From positions 1 through 38,225 of the forward strand of contig CAAGNQ010000021.1 of NCBI GenBank assembly GCA_900771345.1: 38,225 nucleotides of DNA, written 5' to 3'. A program made the translations under genes and the position numbers. Shown here piece after piece: positions 7,998 through 14,672 of this stretch. Source of the DNA: Clostridia bacterium (GTDB lineage Bacteria > Bacillota > Clostridia > Christensenellales > Borkfalkiaceae). The first letter of the stretch is position 1, and each line of letters begins with the position of its first letter. The notes beneath the pieces are model-generated. The model was not told where the DNA came from and searched no databases. It saw nothing but the letters and a program-made list of their open reading frames with translations.

Positions 7998-8081
7998 TCG
8001 ATGGATTATTGTGAGGGGAAGTCTTGGTTTTCCACGCCAAGGCAAGAATTCTCACAATAGTCTATATCGAAACTATTTTTT
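7998..8081 (+). promoter_or_regulatory. Long RNA stem-loop in the rpsD-rpoA spacer
   Basis: A near-continuous 18-pair stem forms between 7998-8015 and 8051-8070: TCGAT with ATCGA at the base, a 2-nt bulge, then ATTGTGAG with CTCACAAT. An inner helix pairs GTCTTGG (8021-8027) with CCAAGGC (8037-8043). A run of six T begins 5 nt after the stem (8076-8081), directly before the AAGGAGG of rpoA. It could be a leaky terminator/attenuator or a ribosomal-protein (uS4?) binding site setting the RpoA level. The folding is seen; the role is inferred. Confidence 0.65.
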
Positions 8082-8098
8082 AAGGAGGTAAATTTCTT

Positions 8099-9052
8099 AT
8101 GATGGAAATTGAAATGCCAAAAATAGCAGTGGAAGAATATGATGGTGGTAGTCACGCAAAGATTATCGTAGAACCTTTAGAAAAAGGATTTGGACTTACC
8201 CTTGGTAATGCTCTCCGTAGGATACTTTTATCCGCGCTTCCAGGAGTTGCAATTCAGACGATAAAGTTCTCTGATGACCTAGGGATTAAGCACGAATTTT
8301 CAGCAGTGCCATTAGTTAAGGAAGACGTAACAGAAATTATTCTTAATTTAAAGTGCGTAGCATTTAAGACAACCTGTATGGACAAGGAGTACGTTAGGAC
8401 TGTTAAACTTAGCAAAGTTGGTCCGGCTGTTGTTAAGGCAGGAGACATTGTTTGTGATGCAGATATGGAGATTCTTAATCCTGACCAGTACATTTGTACT
8501 ATTGACGAAGGTGGCAAGGTTGATATGGATCTTACCGTTGGTAGAGGTAGAGGATATGAAGGCGCTGACGAACATAAAACCGACATTATAAACAATATAG
8601 CAATAGACAGTATTTATACACCTGTTAAAAAGGTAAGTTACAACGTAACTGCTACTCGTGTTGGTCAAAGTGTTGACTTTGACAAGTTGACTTTAGAAGT
8701 TTGGACAAACGGTGCATTCTCAGGTAAGGAGATTGTAAGCCTTGCAGCCAAGATTATGGAAGAGCATATTAAAATGTTCGTTTCACTTTCTGAACTTGGC
8801 AATATCGGAATATTAGTGCCACCAGAGAAAGACCAAAAGAAACTTCTATTAGAAAAGACGATTGAAGATATGGACTTATCAGTTCGTTCATACAATTGTT
8901 TGAAGAGAGCAAATATTCATACTGTTGAAGATTTAACTCAAAAAACTGAAGACGATATGCTTAAGGTTCGTAACTTGGGCAAAAAATCACTTGACGAGGT
9001 TATATTCAAACTCGAAAGTTATGGCTTCAAGTTAAAGGACAAGGAGGACTAA
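8099..9052 (+). CDS. rpoA: RNA polymerase alpha subunit
   Basis: The alpha subunit dimerises to start RNA polymerase assembly and binds UP elements and activators. The 317-residue protein has the N-terminal dimerisation domain ('EPLEKGFGLTLGNALRRILLSALPG', about residues 26-50) and the C-terminal helix-hairpin-helix domain ('L..RSYNCLKRANIHTVEDL..KTEDDML.VRNLGKKSL'). Two adjacent ATGs exist (8099, 8102); the first is better spaced from TAAGGAGGT (8081-8089). Confidence 0.97.
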   Translation: MMEIEMPKIAVEEYDGGSHAKIIVEPLEKGFGLTLGNALRRILLSALPGVAIQTIKFSDDLGIKHEFSAVPLVKEDVTEIILNLKCVAFKTTCMDKEYVRTVKLSKVGPAVVKAGDIVCDADMEILNPDQYICTIDEGGKVDMDLTVGRGRGYEGADEHKTDIINNIAIDSIYTPVKKVSYNVTATRVGQSVDFDKLTLEVWTNGAFSGKEIVSLAAKIMEEHIKMFVSLSELGNIGILVPPEKDQKKLLLEKTIEDMDLSVRSYNCLKRANIHTVEDLTQKTEDDMLKVRNLGKKSLDEVIFKLESYGFKLKDKED

Positions 9053-9055
9053 ACA

Positions 9056-9565
9056 ATGGCAAGGAAATTAGGCGTAAACGCTACGCAAAGATTAGCGCTC
9101 ATTAAGAATCAAGCATCTGCACTTTTGTGGCACGGTAAAATAGAAACAACAGAAGCAAGAGCAAAAGAAGTTGCATCATACGTTGCAAAAATATTGACTC
9201 TCGCTGTTAATACCTATGACGATACCATTGAAACTGAAGTTGCAGTTGCAGGAGAAAAGGGCAAAGAAACAACAAAAACTCTTATTAAAGATGGCACTAA
9301 GAAACTAAATGCAAGAAGAAAGATTATGTCGTTAGTTAATGACTTGCAAGAAGTTAAAGGTTTCAAGGAATCTAAGCCAGACTTTAAGAAGAGAACAAAA
9401 GCAATCAAATATCCACTTATTGAAAAGATATTTGATGAATACGCTCCAAAATACGCAAGCCGTAAGGAAGAAAAGGGTCAAGGTGGTGGATACACTAGAA
9501 TTTACAAACTTGGACCACGTAGGGGCGATGCTGCTGAAGTTGTTATTATAGAATTAGTTGACTAA
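9056..9565 (+). CDS. rplQ: Ribosomal protein bL17 with internal extension
   Basis: bL17 sits near the polypeptide exit. Both ends match the family: N-terminal 'RKLGVNATQRLALI...IETTEARAKE' and C-terminal 'GGYTRIYKLGPRRGDAAEVVIIEL'. At 169 residues it is about 50 longer than the ~120 of B. subtilis. The extra length is internal, roughly residues 51-84 and 100-118, both charged and Lys-rich. The gene follows rpoA by 3 nt and is closed by a strong terminator. Confidence 0.95.
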   Translation: MARKLGVNATQRLALIKNQASALLWHGKIETTEARAKEVASYVAKILTLAVNTYDDTIETEVAVAGEKGKETTKTLIKDGTKKLNARRKIMSLVNDLQEVKGFKESKPDFKKRTKAIKYPLIEKIFDEYAPKYASRKEEKGQGGGYTRIYKLGPRRGDAAEVVIIELVD

Positions 9566-9572
9566 TTTAGAA

Positions 9573-9606
9573 GAATATCCTCATAAAACGAGGGTATTCT
9601 TTTTTT
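9573..9606 (+). terminator. Intrinsic terminator of the ribosomal superoperon
   Basis: GAATATCCTC (9573-9582) pairs with GAGGGTATTC (9590-9599) with one G·U pair and a 7-nt loop, followed by seven T (9600-9606). It begins 8 nt after the rplQ stop and cleanly separates the ribosomal operon from feoAB. Confidence 0.92.
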
Positions 9607-9644
9607 ATGTTATTAATAGTTGTTTTATTATCATATATTATATT

Positions 9645-9869
9645 ATGGTATTAGGAAACTGTAAAATAGGAGAATGGTTAATAATAGAAGAGATAAACTG
9701 CAACAAAAAGACAAAAAAAAGATTAGAAGCTTTAGGATTGTATGAGGGAGTGAGAGTGCAGGTTTTAAGAAAATCAGCCTTTAACGGACCTTTGGAGTTA
9801 AAACTTATTAATTATTGCTTAGCAATTAGACTAAGTGACTCATTAAAAATTGTGGTAAGATATGAATAA
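9645..9869 (+). CDS. feoA: FeoA-like SH3-fold protein
   Basis: FeoA is a small cytosolic protein that supports FeoB in ferrous iron uptake. The 74-residue product shows the pattern 'L...N...KKRLEALGLYEGVRVQVLRKSAF.GPLELKL..Y.LAIR', typical of the family. The ATG at 9645 is chosen because the reading frame further upstream runs through the rplQ terminator. There is no clear ribosome site ahead of it, and the region is very AT-rich. It overlaps feoB by 8 nt. Confidence 0.88.
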   Translation: MVLGNCKIGEWLIIEEINCNKKTKKRLEALGLYEGVRVQVLRKSAFNGPLELKLINYCLAIRLSDSLKIVVRYE

Positions 9870-11784
9870 AAAAATAGCACTTATAGGCAATCCAAATTGT
9901 GGGAAGACGACATTATTTAATTATTTGACCGGTTCTCATCAAAAAACAGGTAATTGGACAGGTGTTACAACAGAAAAAAAAGAGGGTAAATTAAAAAAAG
10001 AAAGTAATATAGACATAATTGATTTGCCAGGATTGTATTCTTTTGATGCTCGCTCATCTGATGAAAAGGCAGTTTTAAATTACCTAGAAAAAGAAAGACC
10101 TGATGCAATTATAAACGTTGTAGACGGCACAAATTTAGAGAGAAATTTATATTTAACGACAGAAATTCTAGCCTTGAAGATTCCTACCGTTATAGCAGTA
10201 ACATTTTATGATGAAATTAAAAACAACAATATCTTTTTTGATGAAAAAAAATTAAGTTTATTTTTAGGCGTTCCCGTTGTGCCTATTAGCGCAGTTAGTG
10301 GTGAGAACGTTAATTTGCTTATACAGAAAGCCAAAGTCGCGCAAAAATTAAAACCATTAGTTTTCTCAAATCGAATGGAGAAATTTGAGTTTATTAAGCA
10401 TGCTCTATTAAATTGTATTAAATATAAGCCTATAAAGTCAGAAATTATCACGAGCAAACTAGATAAAATATTGATGAGCAAGTCCTTTGGATTGGTTATT
10501 TTTGCTATGATAATGACCTTAGTTTATTTTATAACCATATCACTAGGTAGTATTTTAGGCGAGAAATTAAGTGAAGTTTTCGATGAACTTTCCTTTTCGT
10601 TGGAGTCTTTTTTAAATAGCAAGAGCGTAAGCAGTTTGATAATATCCCTTGTGTGTGGTGCAATTATAAAAGGAATGGGGGTTGTATCATCTTTTTTGCC
10701 ACAAATATTAATTTTATTTACCCTTTTATCAATAATGGAAGAAAGTGGATACGCTTCTAGAGCCTCGTTTATTATTGACGGGCTTTTTGAAAAGCTAGGT
10801 TTAAGTGGCAGGGCCTTTATACCTATAATGCTAAGTTGTGGCTGTACAGTAAGTGGACTGATGGCTACAAGAACGATAGAAAATGAAAGAGAGAAAAAGG
10901 TTACGATTTTTTTATCGCCCTTTATGCCTTGTGGGGCAAAAACAGCAGTTTTCGGGTGGTTTTCATCAGTTTTCTTTAATAATAGCCCAATTATTGCAAC
11001 CTCAATGTACTTTATAGGAATCTTTTGTGTTGCACTGTTTGGTAAACTTTTTGACAAAATGTCAAAAAGTAATAGTGACGTGTCTTTTATTATGGAAATT
11101 CCAACGCTTAGAATACCTAGAATAAAAGATATTTATTACGTACTTACTGAAAAGGTTAAGGATTACGTAACTAAGGCAAGCGCAATAATATTTTTAGTTT
11201 CACTCTTTCTTTGGGCACTGAGGAATTTAGGTGCAACAGGTTACGTGGGCGATAATATCGAAAAGAGTTTTCTTTTCATTATCGGAGAAAAATTAAAGTA
11301 TATTTTTTATCCTATAGGTGTTACTAACTGGCAGTCATCGGTTGCATTAATATCGGGAATATTTGCAAAAGAAGCCGTAATAGAATCAATAGAATTACTG
11401 TCAGTAAACCCACAAGATTTATTTTTAAATAATTTTTCGGCTTACGCCTATTGTACTTTTATTTTGCTCGCGCCACCCTGCATTGCAAGTATTTCACAAG
11501 CATATCACGAACTAAAAAGCAAAAAACTATTAATTTTTATGATTTTATTTCAAACTTTTGTAGGCTATCTTCTTGGCTCGATAATTAACTTTATTGGAAT
11601 TTTGTGGCATAGTCGTTTAAACTTGATTTTATCATTAATTATTGTTATAATAGTAATAGCACTACTGATTATTGCAGTTGAGCAACTAAGAAAAAACAAA
11701 TGCCGATTATGCAAGAACTGCAAAGGAGGGATAAATGTCTGTAAAAGGAAAAACAATGTACGACTTAATGAGAGAAGCAGATAA
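9862..11784 (+). CDS. feoB: Ferrous iron transporter FeoB with fused Cys-rich tail
   Basis: FeoB is a membrane Fe(II) transporter with an N-terminal G domain. G1 is GNPNCGKT (residues 9-16), G2 lies in 'NWTGVTTEKKEG' (31-42) and G3 is DLPG (54-57). At the G4 position the Asn of NxxD is replaced: TFYD, 114-117. The membrane part shows the Gate features 'LSCGC.VSGLMATRTIE' and 'PFMPCGAKTAVF'. After the last Gate helices a further membrane segment (about 586-606) leads to a tail with Cys614, Cys617, Cys620 and Cys627. This resembles the separate FeoB-associated Cys-rich membrane proteins of other Bacillota, here fused. The gene overlaps the small ORF at 11735. Confidence 0.95.
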   Translation: MNKKIALIGNPNCGKTTLFNYLTGSHQKTGNWTGVTTEKKEGKLKKESNIDIIDLPGLYSFDARSSDEKAVLNYLEKERPDAIINVVDGTNLERNLYLTTEILALKIPTVIAVTFYDEIKNNNIFFDEKKLSLFLGVPVVPISAVSGENVNLLIQKAKVAQKLKPLVFSNRMEKFEFIKHALLNCIKYKPIKSEIITSKLDKILMSKSFGLVIFAMIMTLVYFITISLGSILGEKLSEVFDELSFSLESFLNSKSVSSLIISLVCGAIIKGMGVVSSFLPQILILFTLLSIMEESGYASRASFIIDGLFEKLGLSGRAFIPIMLSCGCTVSGLMATRTIENEREKKVTIFLSPFMPCGAKTAVFGWFSSVFFNNSPIIATSMYFIGIFCVALFGKLFDKMSKSNSDVSFIMEIPTLRIPRIKDIYYVLTEKVKDYVTKASAIIFLVSLFLWALRNLGATGYVGDNIEKSFLFIIGEKLKYIFYPIGVTNWQSSVALISGIFAKEAVIESIELLSVNPQDLFLNNFSAYAYCTFILLAPPCIASISQAYHELKSKKLLIFMILFQTFVGYLLGSIINFIGILWHSRLNLILSLIIVIIVIALLIIAVEQLRKNKCRLCKNCKGGINVCKRKNNVRLNERSR

Positions 11785-11902
11785 TAGAGAGGAAGACGCA
11801 TCCTATCCTGAGGAGTGGCTTGACGAAAGAGATTATACCTCCAAAGAAAAATATTTTGAGTACTATGACGATATAAAATTAACACCAAAAGACGACTGGT
11901 AA
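11735..11902 (+). CDS. Small acidic protein of unknown function, overlapping feoB
   Basis: A 55-codon reading frame starts at ATG 11735 behind an excellent ribosome site (AAAGGAGGG at 11722-11730) and overlaps the last 50 nt of feoB in another frame. The product starts MSVKGKTMYDLMREADNRE and is acidic (17 Asp/Glu against 9 Lys/Arg) and Tyr/Trp-rich near the end, with no Cys, signal peptide or membrane segment. It does not look like FeoC (no winged-helix pattern). Position and ribosome site suggest a real third gene of the feo operon; no function can be assigned. Confidence 0.6.
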   Translation: MSVKGKTMYDLMREADNREEDASYPEEWLDERDYTSKEKYFEYYDDIKLTPKDDW

Positions 11903-11928
11903 AAAATAAAAAAAGTTATATAAAATAA

Positions 11929-11957
11929 TTGACAATATTCGATAAATGTTTTAATAT
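11929..11957 (+). promoter_or_regulatory. Consensus promoter of the potABCD leader
   Basis: TTGACA (11929-11934), a 17-nt spacer and TAATAT (11952-11957) form a near-perfect housekeeping promoter. Transcription should start near 11964, about 340 nt before the potA ATG, leaving a long leader. Confidence 0.88.
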
Positions 11958-11963
11958 ATAAGA

Positions 11964-12291
11964 GGATTGAATCTAAGAAAACAGAGACTATCCAAGCGAT
12001 TTTAACGGACCACTCGAAAGAGTTGAGGCCATACGGACAGCCGGGTCCACTGCCGATTGGCGATTTTTCGCCTTATTGATTGAGTTAAAAACTCAAATTT
12101 TATAAGTTGGTTACTTTATAACCGAAAATGCGAAAATTCGCAGACTTGTGAAACGGTCAATAAAGAGTAGTAAAAGTTTTGTTGCTATATAGACTCTGGA
12201 AACCTATTTAATCTTTTAAATGGTGGTGTGCCATTTTTTGAAAGATATTATTTGCAAGTTGCTAATCTAGCATCTTGCATTTTTTATTTTT
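11964..12291 (+). ncRNA. Structured leader RNA of potABCD (riboswitch-like, class unknown)
   Basis: This non-coding stretch lies between a strong promoter and a terminator next to potA. CAGAG-A-CTAT (11982-11991) pairs with ATAG-A-CTCTG (12189-12198), nine pairs around one A·A mismatch, closing a ~215-nt domain. Inside are hairpins at 12012-12023 (GAAA tetraloop), 12035-12048 (GGAC/GTCC), 12059-12072 (GGCGA/TCGCC), 12080-12096 (TTGAGT/ACTCAA), 12109-12123 (GGTTA/TAACC) and 12129-12142 (TGCGAA/TTCGCA). A helix of TTATTGA (12073-12079) with TCAATAA (12157-12163) encloses the last three. A further hairpin spans 12211-12246 before the terminator. No T-box sequence and no riboswitch core I know is visible. 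Attenuation control of polyamine uptake is inferred. Confidence 0.72.
12253..12291 (+). terminator. Intrinsic terminator (attenuator) just before potA
   Basis: TGCAAG (12253-12258) pairs with CTTGCA (12274-12279), and GCTA (12261-12264) with TAGC (12268-12271) around an ATC loop. The tract TTTTTTATTTTT follows at 12280-12291. The ribosome site of potA (GAGAGGTG) begins at once, so no promoter fits after it. potABCD transcripts started upstream must read through it, hence the attenuator interpretation. Confidence 0.88.
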
Positions 12292-12303
12292 GAGAGGTGT
12301 TTT

Positions 12304-13821
12304 ATGGAAAACAAAGGAAAAACCGAAAAAATCATTGAAATTCAAAACTTATTCCGAGAATTTGAGGACCAAACGATAGCTGTTGATAACGTTAGTTTTT
12401 ACGTCAGAAAAGGTGAGTTTATCACCTTTTTAGGCCCGTCAGGCTGTGGAAAAACAACGACATTAAGAATGATTGCCGGATTTGACAAACCTACGAGTGG
12501 TAGAATTTTGCTTAACGGGCAAGATATAACCGATATCCCACCAAACAAAAGGCCGATTAACACGGTTTTTCAGCGTTATGCGTTGTTTCCTCATCTAAAC
12601 GTTTTTGATAATATAGCATTCGGCCTTAAACTTAAAAAGATAAAAGTAACCTATGAGAATGAAAAAAAGGAAAAGTTTTCAAAAATTGAAAAACTAACAA
12701 AGCACGAGATTGCCCAAAAAGTAGAAAAGGCGCTTAAAATGGTTGACCTTGAGGGGTTTGAGAAGAGGAGTGTTTCAACCCTTTCTGGTGGCCAGCAACA
12801 AAGGGTTGCTATTGCCCGTGCAATAGTAAACGAGCCTAAGATTCTCCTTCTTGACGAGCCTCTTGGCGCATTAGATTTAAAAATGCGTAAGGATATGCAA
12901 TTAGAACTAAAAGAAATGCACAAAAAACTCGGCATAACTTTCATATACGTTACGCACGATCAAGAAGAGGCATTAACAATGAGTGATACAATAGTAGTTA
13001 TGAAGGACGGAGTTATCCAACAAATTGGTACGCCTACTGATATTTATAACGAGCCGAAGAACTCTTTCGTTGCAGACTTTATAGGCGAGAGTAATATCTT
13101 TAGTGGTACTATTGTAGGCGACAGAAAGGTAAAGTTTATCGGGCATACTTTTGACTGTGTTGATGATTTTGAGAAGAACGAAAAGGTTGACGTTGTGGTT
13201 AGACCTGAAGACATTGTTCTAGTTGACGAAGGACTGGGTCAGGTTGACGGAAAGATTGTTAGTTCAATCTTCAAGGGCGTTCATTATGAAATGGTTATGA
13301 TGGTTGGCAAAACGGAAATTGTCATTCAAGATACTGTTGAGAGAAAGGTCGGTGAGAAGGTAAGCCTTAAAATTCAACCAAACGATATTCATATAATGGA
13401 AAAAGAATTTTCTTCCAACAAGTATGACGGTTACATTACAAAGCGAAATACCGTGTGCTTTGGTGACGGAGAGTTTGAATGCGACGTAACAATGCTTTAT
13501 CCTAATTCAATACTTGATGAAGAAGGATACCTAATCACAGAAGATGGTGACAAGATAGACTTAACCGACGTTGACGTTAACGTTGAAGTTGGCTTAAAAG
13601 ATATTGAAATTAGCGACGAAGAAGACGTTGGTGGTGCAGTAGGAAACATTGTTTCTATGATTTATAAGGGTGACCACTATCAGCTTATCGTAAGAACTGA
13701 CGAGAATGAAGAAGACTTTGTTCTTGATACCGAATATACCTGGAACGAGAACGATAGAGTTAGCGTAATTATTCCAAAAGAAAAGATAAAAATTTCCTTA
13801 AAACAGGAGATAAAGAGATGA
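12304..13821 (+). CDS. potA: Polyamine ABC transporter ATPase PotA with duplicated C-terminal domain
   Basis: This is the ATP-hydrolysing subunit of spermidine/putrescine import. Walker A is GPSGCGKTT (44-52), Q-loop Gln90, signature LSGGQQQ (160-166), Walker B LLLDEP (181-186) and the switch His218. A Lys-rich insertion lies at about 111-137. At 505 residues it is some 130 longer than usual PotA. The TOBE-like stretch at about 285-375 ('VDGKIVSSIFKGVHYEM') recurs at about 425-500 ('VGNIVSMIYKGDHYQL'), pointing to an internal duplication. ATGA overlap with potB. Confidence 0.95.
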   Translation: MENKGKTEKIIEIQNLFREFEDQTIAVDNVSFYVRKGEFITFLGPSGCGKTTTLRMIAGFDKPTSGRILLNGQDITDIPPNKRPINTVFQRYALFPHLNVFDNIAFGLKLKKIKVTYENEKKEKFSKIEKLTKHEIAQKVEKALKMVDLEGFEKRSVSTLSGGQQQRVAIARAIVNEPKILLLDEPLGALDLKMRKDMQLELKEMHKKLGITFIYVTHDQEEALTMSDTIVVMKDGVIQQIGTPTDIYNEPKNSFVADFIGESNIFSGTIVGDRKVKFIGHTFDCVDDFEKNEKVDVVVRPEDIVLVDEGLGQVDGKIVSSIFKGVHYEMVMMVGKTEIVIQDTVERKVGEKVSLKIQPNDIHIMEKEFSSNKYDGYITKRNTVCFGDGEFECDVTMLYPNSILDEEGYLITEDGDKIDLTDVDVNVEVGLKDIEISDEEDVGGAVGNIVSMIYKGDHYQLIVRTDENEEDFVLDTEYTWNENDRVSVIIPKEKIKISLKQEIKR

Positions 13822-14672
13822 GAGAAGGGCTGAAAAAGGTTGACTCTACTGAATATTCAGTAGCAGACTTAAAAAAACAGAGATTATTCTCTTTTTCTAG
13901 GAAACAATTGTGTATTCCTTATGGCTTATTTTTAACGTTGTTTGTAGTTTTTCCATTGATGCTAATACTTTTTTATTCGTTTACGGATAAAGACGGTGGA
14001 ATCTCATTCCAAAACTTTATAAGATTTTTTTCAAGTTCGACCACTCTTTCAACTTTGATAATAAGCATTTTAATAGGTCTTGCGACAACGATTATTTGCA
14101 TAATTTTGGCATATCCTGTTGCTTATATATTAGCAAACAGCAATCTAAACAAGGGTGGCACTTTATTACTGCTATTTATAATGCCAATGTGGATAAACTT
14201 TGTTTTAAGAGCAATGGCAATGAAGGATTTGCTAACTTTAACAGGTATTTTTGGCGTAAACAACTATCTCAACGTTATAATAGGTATGGTTTACGACTAT
14301 TTGCCGTTTATGGTGTTGCCTATATATACCGTGCTAATAAAAATGGATAAGAGTTTAATCGAGGCAAGCAAAGACCTTGGTGCTAATTCATTTAAGACCT
14401 TTACAAAAGTAACCCTCCCACTATCAATGCCAGGTATAGCGAGTGGCGTTACGATGGTGTTTATGCCAACTATGACATGTTACGTTATTTCCGATACCTT
14501 TGGTAACGGTTTGGTAACCATTATTGGTAAACTTATTGACGAGCAATTTACTACCTTCCAGAACTGGAATTTAGGCTCTGCTATGGCAGTAGTTTTGCTT
14601 GTCATAATGTTAGTGTCAATGTGGGTAACAGGGGCATTTAAAAGCGAAGATACAAGGGGGACAAACCTCTAA
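13818..14672 (+). CDS. potB: Polyamine ABC transporter permease PotB
   Basis: Inner-membrane permease of 284 residues with about six hydrophobic segments; the first starts near residue 35 ('YGLFLTLFVVFPLMLILFYS'). The cytoplasmic EAA loop that contacts PotA reads 'EASKDLGANSFKTFTKVTLP', followed by 'LSMPGI'. It starts in the potA stop (ATGA) behind AGGAGAT and overlaps potC by 1 nt, so the four pot genes form one tightly coupled unit. Confidence 0.95.
   Translation: MREGLKKVDSTEYSVADLKKQRLFSFSRKQLCIPYGLFLTLFVVFPLMLILFYSFTDKDGGISFQNFIRFFSSSTTLSTLIISILIGLATTIICIILAYPVAYILANSNLNKGGTLLLLFIMPMWINFVLRAMAMKDLLTLTGIFGVNNYLNVIIGMVYDYLPFMVLPIYTVLIKMDKSLIEASKDLGANSFKTFTKVTLPLSMPGIASGVTMVFMPTMTCYVISDTFGNGLVTIIGKLIDEQFTTFQNWNLGSAMAVVLLVIMLVSMWVTGAFKSEDTRGTNL

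Noticed and set aside
9558..9644. Longer N-terminus for FeoA starting at 9558
   Set aside because: The extension would be translated from the rplQ terminator hairpin and its T-tract, and its sequence is not FeoA-like. ATG 9645 fits the family length.
10524..11057. A 177-codon reading frame antisense to feoB
   Set aside because: It mirrors a strongly supported membrane-protein gene, has no ribosome site or recognisable domain, and is explained by low-complexity hydrophobic codons on the other strand.
11964..12303. T-box or known riboswitch in the potA leader
   Set aside because: The T-box sequence (TGGNACCGCG-like) is absent; TGGTGGTGTGCC at 12221-12232 only faintly resembles it. No other core motif that I know could be matched by eye.
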